Shown here: positions 1 through 6,815 of the stretch, piece after piece
Numbering within the stretch: position 1 is the stretch's first letter
How the letters are laid out: each line of letters begins with the position of its first letter
Origin: Kiritimatiellales bacterium
Lineage (GTDB): Bacteria; Verrucomicrobiota; Kiritimatiellia; Kiritimatiellales; Pontiellaceae
Reading direction: 5' to 3'
Length of the DNA: 13,336 nucleotides
NCBI GenBank assembly: GCA_030588285.1
Contig: JAUUYK010000004.1
Span: 1-13,336, forward strand
Translations under genes and position numbers: made by a program
Notes under the pieces: model-generated
Told to the model about the DNA's origin: nothing
The model's input: only the letters and a program-made list of their open reading frames with translations
Database searches by the model: none

Positions 1-201
1 ACTGCCTTTAACAAACGAAGTCAACACCTTAACCGGCAGGCCCAAATACGAAGCAACACTGGCCACGTTACTCTCGGCACTGGTCGCCTGCATCTTGAAT
101 GTATCGCTGCTATGAAAGGGCTGTGAATTAACGGGAGTCAGCCGGACCCCCATGCTCGTTGGAACAATCAGGGAATATTTTTTTGCTGTTTTTTCACTCA
201 T
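1..201 (-). CDS. kdgK: PfkB-family sugar kinase, probable 2-keto-3-deoxygluconate kinase (5' part only)
   Basis: Only the first 67 codons are present; the gene runs off the left edge. The start ATG is at 201-199, with a purine-rich GGAAGAGAG stretch just upstream. The N-terminus contains TSMGVRLTP, then QATSAESNVASVASYLG and VKVLTSFVKGS, which I recognise from the Bacteroides/Verrucomicrobia type of PfkB sugar kinase usually annotated as KDG kinase. In that fold this part forms the first strand and the sugar-binding lid region; the catalytic GAGD motif would lie outside the window. The expected role is cytoplasmic ATP-dependent phosphorylation of 2-keto-3-deoxygluconate to KDPG. The neighbour supports this: the divergent uxuA makes KDG from D-mannonate. 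Another PfkB substrate cannot be excluded from the N-terminus alone. Confidence 0.8.
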   Translation of the reverse strand, partial: MSEKTAKKYSLIVPTSMGVRLTPVNSQPFHSSDTFKMQATSAESNVASVASYLGLPVKVLTSFVKGS

Positions 202-249
202 TTATTTCTCTCTTCCAATTCAGTGTATTGCCTTGTTTGAAAAACTAAC

Positions 250-265
250 TCTCAAATGTTTGAGA
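250..265. promoter_or_regulatory. Perfect 16-bp inverted repeat, candidate operator between kdgK and uxuA
   Basis: TCTCAAA-TG-TTTGAGA is a perfect dyad with a 2-nt centre. It lies in the 159-bp spacer between the two divergent starts, 49 bp from the kinase ATG and 95 bp from the uxuA ATG. Size and placement suit a dimeric repressor (GntR, LacI or similar) acting on both genes. No regulator gene is visible in the window and no convincing -35/-10 pair could be fixed here, so the operator role is inference. Confidence 0.45.
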
Positions 266-328
266 TGATGATATTCGCCCCATCTTATCAAGCTAATACG
301 TTGCATTTATTTTGTTTATGTGAACATA

Positions 329-343
329 TTACGCGCTACGTAA
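329..343. promoter_or_regulatory. Inverted repeat overlapping the uxuA ribosome binding site
   Basis: TTACG-CGCTA-CGTAA is a 5-bp dyad with a 5-nt spacer whose right arm runs into the uxuA Shine-Dalgarno sequence (AAAGGA, 342-347). A second dyad, TATGT-GA-ACATA, lies directly upstream at 317-328. They could be operator half-sites or a small mRNA hairpin near the ribosome site. Such short dyads also occur by chance, so the call is weak. Confidence 0.25.
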
Positions 344-360
344 AGGACACGATAAATTTT

Positions 361-1842
361 ATGAGCGAAACATATAATAGAAATTGGAATCGCGAGCGCG
401 TCCGTGCTGGCATGCGTTGGTTCGGCCCAGAGGACACCGTCTCGATTCAAAACATTCGGCAGACCCCAGGCGTTACCAATGTTATCACCGCATTACACCA
501 TATTCCCGTTGGAGAGATCTGGACGGAGGTCGAAATTGCGCGCCGTAAAATTGAAATAGAATACCTGCCCTGCCCAGAAGCGCCGAGCGAACTCAGTGGC
601 ATGGAGTTGCTCAACTGGTATTTCACCAACGGAAAATCGTCGGGGCTTATCTGGGACACCGCTGAAAGCCTCGTCTTCACTGAAGATGTCAAAAATGGTA
701 GCCCAAACCGTGAAGAGCACATTCGAAACTATAACGAGAGCTTGCGCAACCTCGGGCGCTTCGGTGTTCAGAACGTGGTGGGCAACTTTATGCTCGTGGC
801 CGACTGGACCCGCACGGGGGTTGCCATTTTGTCCGACGGATCACAGAGTCTAAAATATATCCACGCCGCCTTCACCGCCTTCGATATCCACCTGCTCAAA
901 CGCCACGAAATCGAACAGGCCTACATCGACGACGGATCGTTCTCTGCCGAAGAGATTAAAGAGGGACACCGCTACTGGGAGAAATATTTAAAGGAGCATC
1001 CCGTTCGGCAGGAGGAACTTATCCGCATGATTACCGCCGGTCTACCCGGCGCACAAGCGGGCTTCACGCTGGACGATTTCCGTACTGCCGTAAGAAAATA
1101 CGAGAATATGGATGATGTCGAACTGCGCGAACATATCGCCTATTTTCTCGATCACGTCATTCCGGTGGCCAACGCCTCTGGTGTTCGGCTTTGTTGCCAT
1201 TCCGATGATCCCGCCTTTACGCCGTTTCTCGGCACACCACGCACCGTCGGTGGATGCGAAGGATATAAGTTCCTGCTCGATCATGGTTGCGGAGCAAACC
1301 TCTGCATCGGCTCGCTGATGGCGAACGCGGAGAATCGCGACATCACCAACATGATCCGCGAGATCGCCGACTATGGCCGCTTAAAGGGACTCTCCATCGA
1401 TGAAATTTTCCCACACATCCATCTACGGCCCATTGAAACCGACGGTAAAAACTTTCGAGAAGGCCACCACGCCGAGCACCGCGAAGAACTGGCCAAAATC
1501 GTACACTCGCTCGTCGATATTGGCTGGCAAGGAGTCTTTCGTCCTGATCATGCCCCCTCCTCCGACCACGGTACCGGCAATCCCGGCTACGATTTTATCG
1601 GGCGCGGTTACGGTGCTAACCTGATTCTTGGGCTTTTCGAGATGGCAGAAATCACCAAGGCCAGCCGCACCCGTTCGGTCGAAGCAGTAATCGCGGCTTG
1701 CCATGGCGACATGGCGCTCCGCGACGAGGCCATCAAGGCTGCCGGTTCTGCGGAGGAGAAATACATCCGCCAAAAAATTGCCTTCATCAAAGTCCCCTTT
1801 GTCTACGGCGAGCAAGGAGTGGTTGCCACATCGTTAAAATAG
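361..1842 (+). CDS. uxuA: D-mannonate dehydratase, long form
   Basis: UxuA dehydrates D-mannonate to 2-keto-3-deoxygluconate in the cytoplasmic glucuronate pathway. The product is 493 residues. Recognisable blocks are RWFGPEDTVS (19-28), TALHHIPVGEIW (43-54), NFMLVADWTRTG, ITAGLPGAQAGFTLDDFR, and the metal-site segments CCHSDDP (His280), NLCIGS (Cys315), HIHLRP (His354) and FRPDHAP (Asp396). These match the His/Cys/His/Asp divalent-metal ligands known for the family. I chose ATG 361 over an in-frame ATG at 256 because family similarity begins just after 361 and AAAGGA (342-347) precedes it; 256 falls inside the candidate operator. E. coli UxuA has 394 residues. The extra length here is an insert at about 68-94 and a C-terminal extension of about 60 residues after 430. 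It is divergent from the KDG kinase and followed by a terminator, so it is probably monocistronic. Confidence 0.93.
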   Translation: MSETYNRNWNRERVRAGMRWFGPEDTVSIQNIRQTPGVTNVITALHHIPVGEIWTEVEIARRKIEIEYLPCPEAPSELSGMELLNWYFTNGKSSGLIWDTAESLVFTEDVKNGSPNREEHIRNYNESLRNLGRFGVQNVVGNFMLVADWTRTGVAILSDGSQSLKYIHAAFTAFDIHLLKRHEIEQAYIDDGSFSAEEIKEGHRYWEKYLKEHPVRQEELIRMITAGLPGAQAGFTLDDFRTAVRKYENMDDVELREHIAYFLDHVIPVANASGVRLCCHSDDPAFTPFLGTPRTVGGCEGYKFLLDHGCGANLCIGSLMANAENRDITNMIREIADYGRLKGLSIDEIFPHIHLRPIETDGKNFREGHHAEHREELAKIVHSLVDIGWQGVFRPDHAPSSDHGTGNPGYDFIGRGYGANLILGLFEMAEITKASRTRSVEAVIAACHGDMALRDEAIKAAGSAEEKYIRQKIAFIKVPFVYGEQGVVATSLK

Positions 1843-1872
1843 GACCGAGCCTCCGGCAGCGGCAGTTTTATT

Positions 1873-1923
1873 GCGCGCCTGCCGGGCGCGTTTGAACACG
1901 CTCGAGTGGCAGGCGTGCTTTTT
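1873..1923 (+). terminator. Rho-independent terminator of uxuA
   Basis: The arms GCGCGCCTGCC (1873-1883) and GGCAGGCGTGC (1908-1918) pair over 11 bp with one G-U pair, and TTTTT (1919-1923) follows at once. The 24-nt loop contains a small GCGT/ACGC inner stem. It starts 30 bp after the uxuA stop, so it should end that transcript. Confidence 0.85.
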
Positions 1924-1950
1924 CCAACCGAGCCCTCTCGCAAATATATT
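1921..1950 (+). promoter_or_regulatory. Weak sigma70-like promoter candidate for the lipoprotein gene
   Basis: TTTCCA (1921-1926) and TATATT (1945-1950) are separated by 18 bp, matching the consensus at 4 and 5 of 6 positions. A start near 1957 would place AAGGAGG (1979-1985) in the leader of the next gene. The -35 box overlaps the T-tract of the preceding terminator. This is pattern matching only. Confidence 0.3.
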
Positions 1951-2003
1951 TTTTCTGCACCATGAATATTCCCTTTTCAAGGAGGAGTACTATTCTTTTT
2001 ATC

Positions 2004-2528
2004 ATGAGAAACGGCTGGGGCCTCGTCTTTATTTTTATGCTACAGACACTCCTGATGGCTTGTCAATTTCGCTCCAGCCCAACCGCTCCGGTTAAACTCC
2101 TCGCAGGGACTGCGGCGCGTTCTGCCCCTCTCCCTGAAATAAAAACCAATTTACTAGCCTATACCTTTTCCTTGCCGGAAGAGGATTTGGAGGAGCCGCT
2201 TTATGTGCATCACTCTTTCATGGACCACCTATTCGATCTGGTTCAACCGGAAGCGCTTGAAAAATATGAGGGCTCCTACAGCACCCACGACCTGCTCCAT
2301 CAGAATCCTGACAAATCGAAATCGTTTGGTTTAAAAAGTTCGTGGATTGTGGGCCATTCCAGTCTGCCGGAGGCGGGTATTCACGTTGCTCGAAATCCGG
2401 CAACGGGAAAATATGAGGTTGATGGCGGGGAAATTTTTCTCCCGACCCCGGGCATCGGGGTGAGCTATGAAATGAATGAGAGAACGGGAGAGAAAAAAAC
2501 ATTCCTCAATTGGAAAAACACGTTTTAG
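2004..2528 (+). CDS. Small predicted lipoprotein of unknown function
   Basis: The product has 174 residues and belongs to no family I recognise. It starts with a lipoprotein signal: a short basic n-region (MRN), a hydrophobic run (WGLVFIFMLQTLL) and the lipobox LMAC with Cys20. Gln follows the Cys, so there is no Asp inner-membrane retention signal and outer-membrane anchoring is the simpler guess. The mature part is soluble, without further membrane segments; it is rich in Pro and His near the middle (YVHHSFMDHLFDL) and has a Gly/Pro-rich C-terminal part (FLPTPGIGVSYEMNE). I chose ATG 2004 because the signal peptide is then canonical and AAGGAGG (1979-1985) lies upstream. The 18-nt spacing is long, however, so ATG 1962, or a rare ATT at 1992 with ideal spacing, remain possible. 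Its stop codon overlaps that of the convergent phosphatase gene. Confidence 0.7.
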   Translation: MRNGWGLVFIFMLQTLLMACQFRSSPTAPVKLLAGTAARSAPLPEIKTNLLAYTFSLPEEDLEEPLYVHHSFMDHLFDLVQPEALEKYEGSYSTHDLLHQNPDKSKSFGLKSSWIVGHSSLPEAGIHVARNPATGKYEVDGGEIFLPTPGIGVSYEMNERTGEKKTFLNWKNTF

Positions 2529-3739
2529 TCCATCCGTTTTCGCAAACTCAAACCGACCAAACAAATGTCGTCCGCAAATTTTCCATCGCGGGAGAACGCC
2601 AGCGCATCGGCTTCTAATCCCTGAAAAATTTCAGCCAAGGGTTCTCCTGAAAAACTTTGCGCGGAATCGAGTAGGCGTTTTTTCCCATAGAGATTACCGG
2701 CGTTATTTTCCGAGGAGCAAAGCCCGTCGGTGAACATAACAACGGCATCGTTCGGTTGCATACTGCACTCCACAGCAACGTAGCCGGGGTTGTCCTCGGT
2801 AGCAAGTGGCGGGCCGACGGCTTCGACCTCTTCGCAAAGCCATTCCGCGGAAAAGGTATCGCGGAAAAGGATGGGCCACGGGTGGCCTGCATTGGCGAGG
2901 CGAATCGCTCCGGTCTGAACATTCACCACCATGTAGCAGGCGGTGACATCGAGCATGAGTTCTTTTTTTCGCAATAGCGGAATTAGCAGTTCGTTCATAC
3001 GAGAGAGGTAGGCCTCCGGCTCTTGCTCGAAAGAGCTGATCTCTTGCATAATTCCACGAATGAGGGCTGTGCCAAGGGCCGCACGAATGCCCTTTCCGCA
3101 TACATCGCAAATAAAGAGTCCTACTTCGGTGGCGGATAAGCGTTTGATGGCACAGTAGTCGCCGGTGACCTGACTGGTTAGGTTAAACGAATATAAAAAA
3201 TCAACACAGCTCTCTTCGGGAGAAACCCCCTCGGGGAATTCAGGATAACTGGCGGGGCAAAAGTTTTTCTGTAGCCGGCCAGCCAAACGGACCTCTTCCT
3301 CCATCTCCTCTTTACCGGCGAGAATCTGGTTGGCGTAGTCCGAGGCTCGAAGCTCGGCGGTTTTACGGGCGGTAATGTCGCGCGAAATTCCAAAGGTTCC
3401 GATAATGGTTCCGGCATCGTCTTGCAACGGCATTTTAATGGTGGAAGCCCAAGTGGAGCTGCCATCGGGCCAGGTTTCCTCTTCCTCAATGGCATCGAGC
3501 GGTTCACCGGTTTGGATGATGCGCTGTTCATCGGCATAAGCCTGTTCGGCATGTACTTTTGAAAAGGTATCGAAATCTGAAGTGCCTTTAAGTGATTCTG
3601 CCGACCCCCTGTTGTGTCTATCTGCACAGGCCTGATTGACCATGATAAAGTTCGATTTTAAATCTTTAAAATAAATCACATCGGACATATTGCCCAACAG
3701 GTTTTCCAGCAGGAATTCATCAGTCGGTAATTGTTTCAT
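2525..3739 (-). CDS. PAS-PP2C (RsbU/SpoIIE-type) phosphatase, second of a tandem pair
   Basis: The product has 404 residues. An N-terminal PAS domain (about 9-130) ends in the hallmark GTFGISRDIT. A helical linker follows (about 130-160, containing EEEVRLAGRLQKNF), then a PPM/PP2C phosphatase domain to the end. Metal-binding aspartates are in place: TGDY (Asp194), ICDVCGKG (Asp212), FTDG (Asp338) and FADDIC (Asp390/391). The NAGHP motif is also present. Family members dephosphorylate serine on anti-sigma-antagonist proteins or similar partners in response to the PAS signal; ligand and target are unknown here, and no heme or flavin residue is evident. I chose ATG 3739 over ATG 3805: the upstream gene stops four bases before it, GGAG sits 9 bases upstream, and the product then aligns end to end with its neighbour. 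No membrane segment is seen, so it is cytoplasmic. Confidence 0.9.
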   Translation of the reverse strand: MKQLPTDEFLLENLLGNMSDVIYFKDLKSNFIMVNQACADRHNRGSAESLKGTSDFDTFSKVHAEQAYADEQRIIQTGEPLDAIEEEETWPDGSSTWASTIKMPLQDDAGTIIGTFGISRDITARKTAELRASDYANQILAGKEEMEEEVRLAGRLQKNFCPASYPEFPEGVSPEESCVDFLYSFNLTSQVTGDYCAIKRLSATEVGLFICDVCGKGIRAALGTALIRGIMQEISSFEQEPEAYLSRMNELLIPLLRKKELMLDVTACYMVVNVQTGAIRLANAGHPWPILFRDTFSAEWLCEEVEAVGPPLATEDNPGYVAVECSMQPNDAVVMFTDGLCSSENNAGNLYGKKRLLDSAQSFSGEPLAEIFQGLEADALAFSRDGKFADDICLVGLSLRKRMD

Positions 3740-3743
3740 TTTT

Positions 3744-4970
3744 TCACTCCGCAACTTCTCCCAACGATACACAATTAAATCCGATGAGGCAGATGTCGTC
3801 ATCAAACTCGCCTTCTTCAGAAAATACGCTGACGGTATTAATCAACGCTGGAAATAGCTCGACGAGCGGGAGGTCAACGTACTGCTGCATCGTATCAAGC
3901 AATCGTTTTTCTCCTAATTCTTCGTCGGAGGAATTAATCACTTCATATAACCCATCGGTATACAGCACGACCGAATCGCCGGGATTGAGTTTTTCTTCAA
4001 CCGTTTGAAATGTTGCCTCTTCAGAAATGGCCAATGCTGGGCCGCGCAAAGATGCATCTTTGATCAGCCATTCGGCCGTTTTTTCTGCACGCCGAATCAC
4101 GACAGGAATGGGGTGCCCCGCATTGGCCGTTCGAATCCGGCCGGTGGCGGTGTCATATACACTGTAGCACGCCGTGGCAAAGAGAAAGGTGTCGTCCTGC
4201 CGCAGAATCGGAAACAATAGTTCATTCATACGTTCGAGAAAGACGCCGGGGTCGCGTTCCTGTTGAGCTAGTTCTTCAACGATCGCGCAAATAAGCGCGG
4301 TCACGAGCGCAGCACGTACCCCGTGCCCCATCACATCGCACTGCAAAATTCCACACTCCGTTTCAGACAATCGATGGATGGCGCAAAAGTCGCCGCTCAC
4401 GGCGCTGCAGGGTCGATAGTGGTGGTGAAAGGTCACCCGACTCTGTTCTGCGATGCTGCCCATCGGAAAGACAGGATAGTCGCGCGGGAAAAAAGTTTTC
4501 TGCAGTTCGGCGGCCATCCGCACATCGTCCTCCAGACCGTCCTTAATACGCCGCACCTCTTCGGCATATCGTTTTTCTTGAAATTCCGCCTTTTTATGTC
4601 GGGTAATATCCCGCGAAATTCCAAAAATTCCAATTATTTCGCCTTCGGCATTTTTGAGCGGCATTTTTGAGGAGGCCACCCAGAATGAATGGCCATCCGG
4701 CCACTTAATATGTTCCTCGATACCGATCCGTGACTTTCCGGTTAAAATAATGTTCTGCTCATCCGCGTAAACTTCATCGGCATGCTGTTTTGGGAAAAAA
4801 TCATCGGCCATTTTCAAACTGATCTGTTCTTCGGACCGGCCCACTTGGTCGCAAAAAGATTGATTCACTCGGATATAACGACTCTGCCGATCTTTGAAGT
4901 AAATTAAGTCCGGTATATTTTTCATTAAGTTCCGCAACAGAAAACCAGTATCGTTAAAATTGTCAGGCAT
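3744..4970 (-). CDS. PAS-PP2C (RsbU/SpoIIE-type) phosphatase, first of a tandem pair
   Basis: The product has 408 residues with the same layout as its downstream neighbour. The PAS domain (about 10-128) opens with IPDLIYFKDR and closes with GIFGISRDIT. The linker helix (about 128-160) ends in MAAELQKTFFP, the usual entry to RsbU-type domains, and the PPM/PP2C domain runs to about 400. The aspartates expected to bind two Mn/Mg ions are in SGDF (Asp194), CDVMGHG (Asp212), YTDG (Asp339) and FDDDIC (Asp391/392); NAGHP is present. The first two aspartates fall at identical positions in the paralogue, so the pair arose by tandem duplication. GGAG lies 6 bases before ATG 4970. It is the first gene of a two-gene operon with a 4-base gap and translational coupling. 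Expected role: signal-controlled serine phosphatase in a partner-switching pathway. No anti-sigma factor or antagonist gene is nearby. Confidence 0.92.
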   Translation of the reverse strand: MPDNFNDTGFLLRNLMKNIPDLIYFKDRQSRYIRVNQSFCDQVGRSEEQISLKMADDFFPKQHADEVYADEQNIILTGKSRIGIEEHIKWPDGHSFWVASSKMPLKNAEGEIIGIFGISRDITRHKKAEFQEKRYAEEVRRIKDGLEDDVRMAAELQKTFFPRDYPVFPMGSIAEQSRVTFHHHYRPCSAVSGDFCAIHRLSETECGILQCDVMGHGVRAALVTALICAIVEELAQQERDPGVFLERMNELLFPILRQDDTFLFATACYSVYDTATGRIRTANAGHPIPVVIRRAEKTAEWLIKDASLRGPALAISEEATFQTVEEKLNPGDSVVLYTDGLYEVINSSDEELGEKRLLDTMQQYVDLPLVELFPALINTVSVFSEEGEFDDDICLIGFNCVSLGEVAE

Positions 4971-5078
4971 CGCTCTCTCCGTATTGTACGAGTATTATGG
5001 AATAAATCCCAAAAATGCTCTACTATAAAACCCATTTAATCCGCTCTATATTCTCGCTTAATCTGGTACGTTTTTTTC

Positions 5079-5276
5079 ATGGAAAAACGAATAATCCAAC
5101 TCGAAACCCTATCCGCCATGCAAGACGAGGCCATTGCCAGCTTGAATACCGAACTTTTTCGGCAACAACAAGACGCCGCCCAACTTCGCCAACGCATCGA
5201 ACGCCTTGAGAAAAAAATAGACGGTCTAAAACCGGCAGAAGATTGCGGGGGAAACGAGCGACCTCCTCATTATTAG
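5079..5276 (+). CDS. slyX: SlyX family protein
   Basis: The product has 65 residues (E. coli SlyX has 72). It is almost entirely one predicted coiled coil (about 1-50, heptad-like Leu/Ile/Ala spacing with QLRQRIERLEKKI), followed by a short tail ending in PPHY. The E. coli protein ends in the same residues. The molecular role of SlyX is not established; the name comes from a gene next to slyD in enterobacteria. The ATG at 5079 follows a T-run and no real Shine-Dalgarno sequence is visible, which is odd for this window, where most other genes have one. It lies 72 bp upstream of pyk on the same strand and diverges from the PAS-phosphatase operon. Confidence 0.82.
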   Translation: MEKRIIQLETLSAMQDEAIASLNTELFRQQQDAAQLRQRIERLEKKIDGLKPAEDCGGNERPPHY

Positions 5277-5291
5277 TTTAGCTATAAACTA
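5274..5291. repeat. Inverted repeat at the slyX stop codon, upstream of pyk
   Basis: TAGTTTA-GCTA-TAAACTA is a perfect 7-bp dyad with a 4-nt centre, and its first three bases are the slyX stop codon. It is AT-rich and lacks a following T-tract, so it is a poor terminator. It could be an operator or a weak RNA hairpin ahead of pyk. A -10-like TATAAA lies just after it (5298-5303) but without a good -35 box. Confidence 0.35.
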
Positions 5292-5348
5292 GCTCCATAT
5301 AAATAATCTGCTAAAACAGTGCGCCCTTAAAGAAAAAGGAGTCCTATT

Positions 5349-6764
5349 ATGCATACTAAACAAACGAAAATTATCTGCACCATCGCTGGCAATCGCTGCG
5401 ACCCCGAATTCATCAAACAATTGTTCGATGCTGGCATGAATGTCGCCCGCCTAAACACCGCTCATATTTCTACCGCCGACGCTGATATCGTCCTTGCAAA
5501 CATTCGCGCCGTATCCGATCGCATCGGCGTGTTGATCGACACCAAAGGCCCCGAAGTACGCACCTGTGAAATGGAAGAAGTTATCACGCTAAAAACCGGC
5601 GATACCGTTCGTATTTCCAGCGATCACTCCCCCGAAGGCGGGTTCAAGGTAAACTACGAAGGCTTTGTTTCTGAAGTCCCTGTTGGTAGTAACATCCTGA
5701 TCGATGATGGCGAAATGAAGCTTCACATTATTGACAAGCTCAACGGCGAGCTCGTTTGCGTAGCCACCAACGACGGCCCCATTAAAAATCGCAAAAGCAT
5801 CAACGTGCCCAACATCCAACTCAACATGCCCGCCCTGACCGAAAAAGACGCTGACTTTATTGACTGGGCCACCCACAACGAAATCGACTTTATTGCCCAC
5901 TCCTTTGTGCGCAATCGCGACGATGTCATGGCCATCCAAAGCATTTTAAACATGCGCAAAAGCCCCATCAAAATCATCGCTAAAATTGAAAACCGCGAAG
6001 GGGTCGACAATCTTGATTCCATCCTCGACGTCGCTTACAGCGTGATGATCGCCCGCGGCGATTTGGGTATCGAAATTCCTGCCGAAGAAGTTCCAATGAC
6101 GCAGAAGAAAATCATTAAAACCTGCATCTGCCGCGTAAAACCCGTCATCACCGCCACCCAAATGTTGCACACCATGATCGATAATCCGCGCGCCACCCGC
6201 GCCGAAGTTTCCGATGTGGCCAATGCCATTTATGACGGAACCGATGCCATTATGCTTTCCGGCGAAACGGCTTACGGAAAATACCCTGTCGAAGCCGTAC
6301 AAACCATGACCAATATTGCTCGGAATGTTGAAGCCCAAAAGGAAGTGGTAAGCGATAATTTGTCTGTTTTCCAGCAAGCTAACGATCTAATGCCGCGCAA
6401 TCATATCACCCGGTCTGCTGTTTCGATGGCCACCATGCTGCCCGCCAAAGCCATCATTACCAGCACCAAATCTGGGGATACTGCCCAGATCAGCGCCTCC
6501 TACCGCGGAAAAACCCCGATCTATGCCTTTTCTGCCAGTGAACGCACCGTTCGCGAGCTTTCGCTTACATTCGGCGTACACGCCCGACAAATTGATATTC
6601 CCAACAGCACGGATGAGCTCGTGAAAGACTCCTTGAAACAGCTGCTCAATGACAAGGTTTTAGAAAATAACGATCAAATCGTTTATATCGGCGGCGGTCA
6701 AATCTATGCCAAGCACACCAACTTTCTCCAGGTCGATACCGTTATAACCCTGTTGAACGAATAA
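5349..6764 (+). CDS. pyk: Pyruvate kinase
   Basis: Pyruvate kinase transfers phosphate from PEP to ADP, the last step of glycolysis, in the cytoplasm. The product has 471 residues, the usual length. Visible parts: N-terminal barrel segment with AGMNVARLN (Arg34, Asn36), DTKGPEVRT (Asp64, Thr65, Glu69), the B domain (about 73-165), IIAKIENREG with the catalytic Lys212 and metal ligand Glu214, IARGDLGIEIP with Asp238, and the signature ATQMLHTMIDNPRATRAEV followed by IMLSGETAYGKYP. The C-terminal domain runs from about 345. Glu69, where Lys would mark a K+-independent enzyme, suggests K+ dependence. However, the usual Asn-Phe-Ser-His is Asn-Thr-Ala-His here, so the potassium-site Ser is Ala38; I associate this with Bacteroides-type enzymes. 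AAGGAG precedes ATG 5349 by 7 bases. It may be cotranscribed with slyX. Confidence 0.96.
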   Translation: MHTKQTKIICTIAGNRCDPEFIKQLFDAGMNVARLNTAHISTADADIVLANIRAVSDRIGVLIDTKGPEVRTCEMEEVITLKTGDTVRISSDHSPEGGFKVNYEGFVSEVPVGSNILIDDGEMKLHIIDKLNGELVCVATNDGPIKNRKSINVPNIQLNMPALTEKDADFIDWATHNEIDFIAHSFVRNRDDVMAIQSILNMRKSPIKIIAKIENREGVDNLDSILDVAYSVMIARGDLGIEIPAEEVPMTQKKIIKTCICRVKPVITATQMLHTMIDNPRATRAEVSDVANAIYDGTDAIMLSGETAYGKYPVEAVQTMTNIARNVEAQKEVVSDNLSVFQQANDLMPRNHITRSAVSMATMLPAKAIITSTKSGDTAQISASYRGKTPIYAFSASERTVRELSLTFGVHARQIDIPNSTDELVKDSLKQLLNDKVLENNDQIVYIGGGQIYAKHTNFLQVDTVITLLNE

Positions 6765-6790
6765 AAAAAAGCGAACCCCTTCGGGTTCGC
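6763..6790 (-). terminator. Rho-independent terminator of ppnP, touching the pyk stop codon
   Basis: GCGAACCC-CTTC-GGGTTCGC (6771-6790) is a perfect 8-bp stem with a tetraloop. On the minus strand it is followed by eight T residues (6770-6763), whose end overlaps the pyk stop. On the plus strand no T-tract follows, so it is a true terminator only for ppnP, though the hairpin could also cap the pyk mRNA. Confidence 0.88.
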
Positions 6791-6815
6791 CCATCCTACT
6801 CGTATCGCTGAAATC

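Noticed and set aside
256..360. N-terminal extension of uxuA from ATG 256
   Set aside because: The 35 extra residues do not look like any UxuA N-terminus, the ATG lies inside the candidate operator, and ATG 361 has AAAGGA upstream.
1423..1815. 130-codon ORF antisense to uxuA, and similar long antisense frames within pyk and acnB
   Set aside because: They lie wholly inside well-supported conserved genes, and their translations show no family features or ribosome sites.
1962..2003. Earlier start (ATG 1962) for the lipoprotein
   Set aside because: It adds 14 residues before an already complete lipoprotein signal, and the strong AAGGAGG lies downstream of it.
3740..3805. Earlier start (ATG 3805) for the second PAS-phosphatase
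   Set aside because: It would overlap the upstream coding region by about 60 bases and add residues absent from the paralogue; ATG 3739 has a good ribosome site.
4983..5012. Minus-strand promoter TTGGGA-N18-TACAAT for the PAS-phosphatase operon
   Set aside because: The predicted transcript start would fall next to or inside the Shine-Dalgarno sequence, leaving almost no leader; the match is only partial.
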